DNA of 64,000 bases from Boswellia sacra (taxonomy: Eukaryota > Streptophyta > Magnoliopsida > Sapindales > Burseraceae). How positions within the stretch are numbered: position 1 is the stretch's first letter; every line of letters begins with the position of its first letter. Location of the stretch: positions 248,001 through 312,000 of the forward strand of contig SNVD02009547.1 in the NCBI GenBank assembly GCA_013180625.2, written 5' to 3'. Shown here piece by piece: positions 57,865 through 64,000 of the stretch. The translations under genes and the position numbers were made by a program. The notes below the pieces were generated by a model that ran no database searches, was not told the origin of the DNA, and saw only the letters and a list, made by a program, of their open reading frames with translations.

Positions 57865-58267
57865 ACTTTTTACGGCGGTTTTTCGTTCATCGTAAATAGA
57901 ACTTTTTACGGCGGTTTTATGACTTTTTACGACGGTTTTTTGCTCGTCGTAAATAGTAACTTTTTGCGGCGGTTCATTGTTCGTCGTAAATATGAAACTT
58001 TTTACGGCGGACACAAAACCGCCGTAAAAAGGTCTGGTAATTACCGATCCTGTTTCGTCGTTTTTTTTGCGCACCGATCCTGTTTCGTCGTTTTTTTTGC
58101 GTCGAACAACTAAACCGCCGTAAAACTGTATTTACGGCGGGCCAAAACCGCCGTAAAAGCTTTTACTGCAGTTGTTTTTGCGGTGGTTGAGAACCGCCGC
58201 ATAACCACCGTAAATGACTATTTACGACGATTTTGGCCCGCCGTAAATAGTCCTCCCTGTTGTAGTG
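57865..58267. repeat. Right subterminal repeat zone of element E
   Basis: At least a dozen copies of TTTACGGCGG or its variants in alternating orientation. A 30-bp tandem duplication (ACCGATCCTGTTTCGTCG then a T run) lies at 58043-58101. Confidence 0.9.
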
Positions 58268-58270
58268 CCC

Positions 58271-59622
58271 ACTCACTTGTTATTATATTGTTTATGTTAT
58301 TAAAGTGGCCAAATGGTTTGCCTTGTAACCAATTAACCTAGTAATTTTAGTTTACATGGCTCCATGACTATGAAATTTGAGTGCAAGAAAATAAAGTGAC
58401 ACACTTTATTTTTTCAATTATTTTTTTCTTGGTAAATCATGAAAATTGTCATGTAAGTCCACCTAGCCTTGTATATAAATGCATTTTAATTCATTATTTC
58501 ATATTATCAATAGATGAGTTTGCTTTTTGTTTCTTAATTTATTATTCTTATTTTATTATTTCAATTATATGTAATATTTTGGTCACATAAATATTTTGTA
58601 AGTTTTAAGCAGGAATTGTCATCGTTGATGTTTATACAAATCAAGGATTTGCTAACTATGGCTATGGTTATCTTGATTTAGGTACTTGTTTCTCTCTTCT
58701 GATATACTATTTTTTTCTTATTTCCTTATTTAAACTAAGCCTTCTATAAATTTAGAATTTATTTCTTTTTTGAAAATCTTTGGATTTGGCTCAAAATACT
58801 AGCTGGGATGGTGGAAGGATACAAGAAAGGTCATGTGGATGTAATAAAGATCTTTAGCGTTCCTTGCATGTTTAATATATGTCATGATATAAACTTCAAT
58901 TAATTTTCTTTCTTTCAACTTTTTGGTGCATGATTGAGGGAAAAAAGCGAATCCAAACCATGGCAAACCTACACAGCTACAAAGGTAATTCATTTAGAAA
59001 CTAGTAACTTTCAGATTTCTTTAAATCTTAAAGTTGAGTAAGAGTTAGATTCTGTTAGTTACCTAGAAACTAGGAATTTTTGGATTCAATTTCTTTAAAT
59101 CTTAGATCATCTTAGAGCACACGTGAAGTTATTATTTTGTATATGAAACTTGCTATTGCAGGATTAGATTTCTAGGAAATGTTGATTTTTAAATTGTTCT
59201 ATTTTTATGGCTTTCTTTGCAAAGCTTGTGATTTTCCTTTTGTCAAGTTCTTTATTCACATAATGGCAATGGCATGGTTTTGCAGTGGCAGCGGAGTCTT
59301 GGAGCCATTTATTATTATATTAGTGAAGCAATTGCTTTGGGTAGGTTATTAAGGCTAAAATTAAATTTTAATCAATTATATATGTTGCTTTCATTTTTAT
59401 TAGTATAGTTTAACGTCTTCTGCACATATTGCAAACTTGATTGGACTTTGTTCTTTAAGTCTAGAATAATCATAGATTTTCTTTCGCTTTTTCAAGGTGG
59501 TGATAGATTAGTTATGAGACTTAGGCATTTCTAATATATGATGGCTTTGCCTTTGATTCTAGTCATATAGAGCTAAAAATCAAGATCCATCTCTTAGTAG
59601 CTACATGAAAGTAAGCATGGTG
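58271..59622. other. Flank between CACTA elements, possible exon-like pieces
   Basis: Mostly AT-rich. Exon-like open pieces with plausible splice signals occur at about 58613-58680 (GIVIVDVYTNQGFANYGYG) and 59286-59340 (WQRSLGAIYYYISEAIALG before GTAGGT). I do not recognise a family for either. They could be further captured exons of element H. Confidence 0.35.
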
Positions 59623-59860
59623 CACTACAAGAAAATGAGCCTTTTACCGCGGGCCGAAACCGCGATAAAAGGCCTTCTACGGCGGGCCTACGGCGGTTTT
59701 GGCCCGCCATATAAAATGGAGCAGTAAAAAATAATTCTACTTTTTATCGCGGTTTTGGCCCGCGGTAAAAGGGGTTTTACTGTGGGCCATAGGCCTGCGG
59801 TAAATTTTCGTGGTGTGGTCGTCACTTTTTACGCCTGCGGTAAAAAGTCCTTGTTGTTGG
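59623..59860. mobile_element. CACTA terminus and subterminal tract (element F, left end)
   Basis: CACTACAAGAAAATGAGCC is followed by alternating motifs TTTTACCGCGGGCC, CTACGGCGGG and GGTTTTGGCCCGC over about 220 bp, the same architecture as element E. No matching TTGTAGTG terminus with a TSD was found up to 64000, so the element probably extends beyond the window. A degenerate end at 59860 (AAAAAGTCCTTGTTGTTGG) leaves a short 238-bp element possible. Confidence 0.65.
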
Positions 59861-60385
59861 TTTCATGAATCCAAGAGATTCTTGGCCTATTTCCTTTTCC
59901 TTCTCTATAATTTCTGGGCCCCTTTACCATCCAAGAGAAAGCGACACAGCCAAACAACAGAAGAAACTTTGTGTTAATTAAATAACTACACACATATGTT
60001 GAGTTCCTCTGCACAATATGGTCCAAACTCATCACATTAAGAAACAATCAAATTAAATCATATAACAATTTTTTCAAAGGATAACATTTCAACATCATCA
60101 ATTATTTAGATATGAAAAGATCACAATCTCAATGATGCTAAACTAGATGGAAACAAAAGTGCAAAGCCTGAAAGCAAGAAAAACATATATGCATGAGCAG
60201 CCTCTCTTTTTCTAAACAAATTATGTGCATTTTCAGTGTTAAATCTAAACAAAGTGATAATAATTCTCAACACAGTAGAAAAGGGAAGCTGCATTCAATA
60301 ATAAGAGTAAATTCAAACACCTGAAGTTTTGAGAATGTAAAACTCCATCGAATACAATAAAAGATGAATCAAGAAGTAAACTTAC
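59861..60385. other. Interior of element F or H, nothing recognised
   Basis: AT-rich, intron-like DNA; no exon supported. Confidence 0.4.
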
Positions 60386-61624
60386 TAATAAAATTAAATC
60401 CTTTGCAAGCAAATAATCAGGCATTTCACCTTCCATTACAAATCTAAGAGTTGGGGGCACCTGAAATTTAGAATTGAAAGATATTACTGAATCAACCACG
60501 CAGGAATGTAAAAAGCAAAACAATTTTACTAAATAATTTTGACTTCTTGGAAACTACCTAAGGAAAATAAGTACATAGCCCAAAATTAAAAGATAATAAT
60601 AGTAGTAAATAATAAAACAATTTTTCATTTTCCTTTTGTCTATTGAATAGTTTGTTTAGATATGTTGTCTAACAAGATAGTATATATTACTTTGAACCTA
60701 AAGCAGAAAAGACTGAAAATGCCTTCTACAATTGTTCCATGGACAAGCAGCAATGCTCATAAGTGTTCTAAACTAACTGGCTTCCAATTTGAGACTCCTA
60801 TCTATTAGGAATCCAAGGCAGGTGCAGATTTTTTCAAACCCTCTACCATGCACATTTAAAGAGCAGAAAAAACACAGAAACCTCATTTGTCATCTCCGGT
60901 AAGGTTAAAAAAGGGTAACATGCACTACTTTAATCCATTTACAGCCAAATCTCACTTTAAACTGATTCTTTTGCAAGAAAATGGGGTTTCATGGAGGGCA
61001 GATTTCTACATAATCCATTCCATTAACCAGAAGGAATTATAACAAAAAGCAAAACAGAAGTGAAAATGAGAAGGGCAACAATGGAGACATGACTAGAAAT
61101 GGATTCAAGTTTGCACATATCCTAGAGCTCCCACTACAGCTTCCCATCAATGTGACTAGTAGACTGCCCATGGATATAAGATAACAGTGAGTAAAAAGCT
61201 ATGTGAATATTATATAAACAGATATCTTAATTTTTTGGGCCAGAGTTTCCTGTACAATTTGGTTAAAGAAAATTTCAGTTCTGTCAATATTCGATACTTA
61301 TTATTGGATTTCTAGATAAAATTTTATTGGTTTTTCTATAGCAGAAAAAGTAAGAACAGATAAACCTTAAGCAGGAGCTTCCCAGTGCCCAATACAAAAC
61401 CTACATCAGTGTTGCCAATGCCAGTAGCTAATTGGCCAAATGCTCCAGCAGTACAAGTGTGAGAGTCAGTACCTGAAATCTGTAATTAAGGGCCGTTCTG
61501 AGGAGTATGGCATTAAAAAAAATAAAATCCAATGATTTTGATAATGCAATTACACCTCTCTAGGCCTGCAGTGACTTACTTGGGCAAGTGCAACATGGCA
61601 TACACCTTTGTAATCGGGGTTAGC
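60386..61624 (-). pseudogene. Fragment of isopropylmalate dehydratase large subunit, three exons
   Basis: The large subunit of 3-isopropylmalate dehydratase (aconitase family, 4Fe-4S, plastid leucine biosynthesis; LeuC/IIL1-like). In minus-strand order: exon a ends at 61580 (ANPDYKGVCHVALAQ from 61624, then GTAAGT); exon b 61472-61366 reads [26 protein letters not shown] and [10 protein letters not shown]; exon c 60460-60386 reads VPPTLRFVMEGEMPDYLLAK then DLILL and a GTAAGT donor. GTDSHTC carries a conserved active-site segment. About 11 residues normally between exons a and b are absent. The upstream coding context of exon a is frame-disrupted, and all other exons of this roughly 500-residue protein are missing. 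The retained introns show DNA-level origin. It lies beyond the CACTA terminus at 59623, so it is probably captured. Confidence 0.85.
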
Positions 61625-62793
61625 CGGCAAAGTTATCAAGTAAACTTTTCATCATTCTCAATGACCAGGAAGTAGTAGACTTAGGCTCTTTGATAGCAGC
61701 TGGAAATAAAGTAAACAACCAAAAGCCAGAGAAACACCTTAAAGTTACCAAGATCTTTAATATCATAGAAGTACTTAATATTAATATCATAGATCTTTAA
61801 TATTAAATCTAAACAGAAGATCTATTTGTCATCATTATCTTTCAGTGTTAACATCTTTCAGTGTTAACACCAGTTAACCAAAAAAAAAAACTATTAAAAA
61901 ACTATTTTAATATAAGTCAGACAGACCTTATAAGCATGTTTTTATCCATGAAATTCAATAAGATGAAAATGAACATCACAGACCACTGCAAAAAGTATTG
62001 TTAATCACAATTGAATTTTAACATTTTAAACCACATGTGTAGGTATTTGAATTTTAACATTACTCGAACTTGATAGATTTCTATATAACAAGTATTATTT
62101 TGCTTATAGTATTTATTGCACACACAGAACATGCATACATACATGTCTAGATAAGAGAGATTTCTTTAAAGAGCCCATTACTGGATCTTAATAAATTTCT
62201 ATATGAACCATGTACACAGATGGTATCACAATCACAAATGAAAACACAAACAGCTTTGAAGTAGAAACTTCATAATCATGCTTGCTCAAAAGCAAAAAAA
62301 TATTCGCAGCAAATGAACTATGAACAATAAGCTCTCATTTTCAATAAAACTATTTAACAAATTCCATAAGTTCCAGCAAATAAACCCAATTTCTATTGTG
62401 GACTGAAGTTTAATTAAATCTAATTTAAAACACATGCATAACTCAAATGCAATGTTTAACTTTAAATGGACTTCGCGTTCACCAAAAAGGACCACGTAAA
62501 AGTCATAAAGAAAAATCTATACACTTGATGACTCATTCTACACTGGTTTTTCCACAAATATTCTTAGTATACTTATACATCTATGGGCACCCACAAGCTG
62601 ATATCAATGCCTTCAAGTTCTACCCTAGCCACAAAAATCTGCTGCTATTTCATAGCAACAAACAACCATTACAAAAGGAAAAAAGTGAAGGGAAAAAAGG
62701 CAACATAAAGTTAACCACCAGTAAACTCATTTCATAACACACAAATTATAAAGAAGGTAAAAGGCCCGAAAAATAAACAATAGTTATCTTCAC

Positions 62794-62857
62794 TTTCTCT
62801 GGATCCTCGATCACCAATTACTCCTGGAATCCTTGGTCCACTAACAACTGTGTCCAG
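62794..62857 (-). other. Exon-like fragment of an unrecognised gene
   Basis: After the acceptor TTGCTGCAG the minus strand reads LDTVVSGPRIPGVIGDRGSR, then a possible donor. It joins in frame with the exon-like piece at 63387-63443. I do not recognise the protein. Confidence 0.45.
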
Positions 62858-63386
62858 CTGCAGCAAAACAATCAAACTTAGAATGTACAAGACAGGTCTC
62901 ATATATTTTAACATTAGAAACCATTTTCAACCGCTGATACAAAAGCCATGATTAACAACCAAACAATGACAATACTGGCACATACCACGATTAGAAAAGA
63001 ACATATGCAAAAATTAGAGAATACAGAAAGTTCATTATATCCATAGATGATATAAATTGCCAAATTCTTTTCACAGAAAAGCTATAACTATTTACTCTAG
63101 AGCAACCAACAAATAAAGAAAAAAAAGAAAGAAAAAAAAGAAAAAATCAAATAGTCTGCTATCATTTATTTATTTTCTTTTGTATTCTAACAACAATACG
63201 AGAACTGAATTTCTGACAATTATGCATAGGTACTCAGTAGAGAATGGAAACTAAAAACAGAGAGCCATCTTGGAACTAATTTCTGGCAATAAACAACGAC
63301 CCCAAAAATGAATCAAGAGAAACTTTTTCTCTCTTCAGCCAAAATAACAAATCCATCATTGACACACTGATGCATGGCAAACTGAC

Positions 63387-63443
63387 CTTTGAAAATGTAC
63401 TAGCAAGATCATCAATCTCGGATAAAGATCTCAAAACCTTACC
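63387..63443 (-). other. Exon-like fragment of an unrecognised gene, upstream piece
   Basis: Bounded by TTATAG acceptor and GTCAGT donor, 57 bp, reading GKVLRSLSEIDDLASTFSK in phase 0, compatible with direct splicing to the piece starting at 62857. Strong codon sense in otherwise AT-rich DNA suggests a real exon, from a gene different from the dehydratase. Confidence 0.45.
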
Positions 63444-64000
63444 CTATAATTACCAAAGAGAAAGTTATTTGCTGCAGCAAAATCTTTTAGAATTTAAATA
63501 ATCACAATTGAATTTTAACATTTTAAACCAAATGTGTAGGTATTTAAATAGCAAATTCAGAGACCAAGCTCTGTCAATTCACAAACCCAATCAGAATATG
63601 CAAGTATCCTCATTCATTTCCAGAAGCCTCATAAACTCTGGCTCATCCATTATAAGCAAGAACTATATACAGGAATAAATAAAACTCAATTCAACAATTC
63701 CATAAGAGATCACCCATCAAATGCTTCAATGCATTTGCTTCATAAGGCACATAAAATCCTAAAGGACCCAAAAATTACTTCCAACACATTTCAGCCAAAA
63801 AAACAAACAAGTTTAAATTATTTACTAATGAAAATAAAAACACACACACACCCCCCTCACAAAGTTAAGTAAATTAAAAAAAAACTGTAGCCTATTTGCA
63901 AAGAATTTAAGGATTAAAAAAGTATTTGAACACCATTTTCAAGTAGCAAGACAAGCAATAACTTAAATTCTTCCATGACAACAATAAATCACCAAAATCC

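Larger units (their letters stand above)
53477..58267 (+). mobile_element. Element E: CACTA transposon carrying host gene fragments
   Basis: Complete, 4,791 bp. The left terminus is CACTACAAGAAATCAGGG and the right terminus ends CTCCCTGTTGTAGTG (reverse complement CACTACAACAGGGAG), flanked by the 3-bp TSD CCC (53474-53476 and 58268-58270). Subterminal tracts are full of TTTACGGCGG and its complement (53495-53590 and 57865-58240), the usual transposase-binding zones of this superfamily. No transposase or TNP-like ORF was seen, so it is non-autonomous. The interior holds plus-strand exons from at least three different host genes, some with original introns, which marks a Pack-CACTA type element. 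Confidence 0.9.
61700..64000. other. AT-rich intronic or transposon interior
   Basis: Apart from the two exon-like fragments listed, no other coding segment was supported. A repeated phrase (AATTGAATTTTAACATTTTA then AACCA, followed by TGTGTAGGTATTT) occurs at about 62010 and 63507. The window ends inside this stretch. Confidence 0.4.

Noticed and set aside
61129..61136. CACTACAG as a possible CACTA terminus
   Set aside because: No CAAGAAA follows, no subterminal repeats are nearby and no TSD partner was found.
60386..61624. Functional isopropylmalate dehydratase gene
   Set aside because: Only three exons are present, the stretch between exons a and b is incomplete, and neither upstream nor downstream exons occur in the neighbouring kilobases.
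1..64000. tRNA, rRNA, riboswitch, CRISPR or phage-type defence modules
   Set aside because: None seen. Sequences resembling tRNA ends are retrotransposon primer-binding sites (13449, 29004, 30770, 48814).

Overview
The window is nuclear DNA of a flowering plant, most likely a eudicot. It is AT-rich, introns are GT-AG, host-type genes are broken and sparse, and most of the sequence is transposable-element material: Ty3/gypsy, Ty1/copia, LINE, CACTA and foldback types. No rRNA, tRNA, CRISPR or bacterial-style operon was seen, and no host gene looks intact. Species cannot be told from the sequence.

Region 1 (1-21570) is degenerate. It holds a truncated germin-like protein pseudogene (minus strand, about 830-1342), a 0.58-kb inverted-repeat element (1551-2126), a decayed Ty3/gypsy gag with an internal 407-bp tandem duplication (3660-6098), an LTR-like promoter (6464), a CACTA-like subterminal tract (9221-9402), a gag-like minus-strand relic (9403-10570), a TRIM/LTR-like remnant with a primer-binding site (12890-13740), a 1.04-kb near-palindromic foldback element (14364-15399), a GC-rich duplicated patch (16557-16925) and a 1.1-kb G+T-rich degenerate repeat (19440-20530). 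Interleaved are repeated, broken copies of a Werner-like 3'-5' exonuclease gene. The best copy is at 17937-18510.

Region 2 (21571-50904) is one 29.3-kb insertion at the TATA-like promoter of another exonuclease copy, and it resolves into four elements. Element A is a chromovirus-type Ty3/gypsy element (minus strand, TSD TATAT). Element B is a Sirevirus-like Ty1/copia element (plus strand, TSD AATTT, two 902-bp LTRs, extra third ORF), inserted in A's left LTR. Element C is a second gypsy element of A's family (minus strand, TSD ATCCT), inserted in B's 5' LTR. Element D is an ORF1-only LINE (minus strand, 11-bp imperfect TSD), inserted separately in the same LTR of A. All coding regions carry stops, frameshifts or lost catalytic residues. 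The gypsy LTRs contain two kinds of internal tandem array.

Region 3 (50905-64000) resumes the interrupted exonuclease copy, whose homology stops where a CACTA-like terminus begins (51505). A complete 4.79-kb CACTA element E (53477-58267, TSD CCC) carries exon fragments of at least three unrelated host genes: a SAP-like domain gene, diphosphomevalonate decarboxylase (two exons with their intron) and an RBR-type E3 ubiquitin ligase. Beyond it a second CACTA terminus (59623) precedes exon fragments of the isopropylmalate dehydratase large subunit and of an unrecognised gene, on the minus strand. This may be a second gene-capturing element whose other end lies outside the window.

The most notable content is therefore this gene capture by CACTA elements, plus the dated nest of retroelements inside a dying tandem exonuclease family. 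I found no coherent new pathway or defence-type system.
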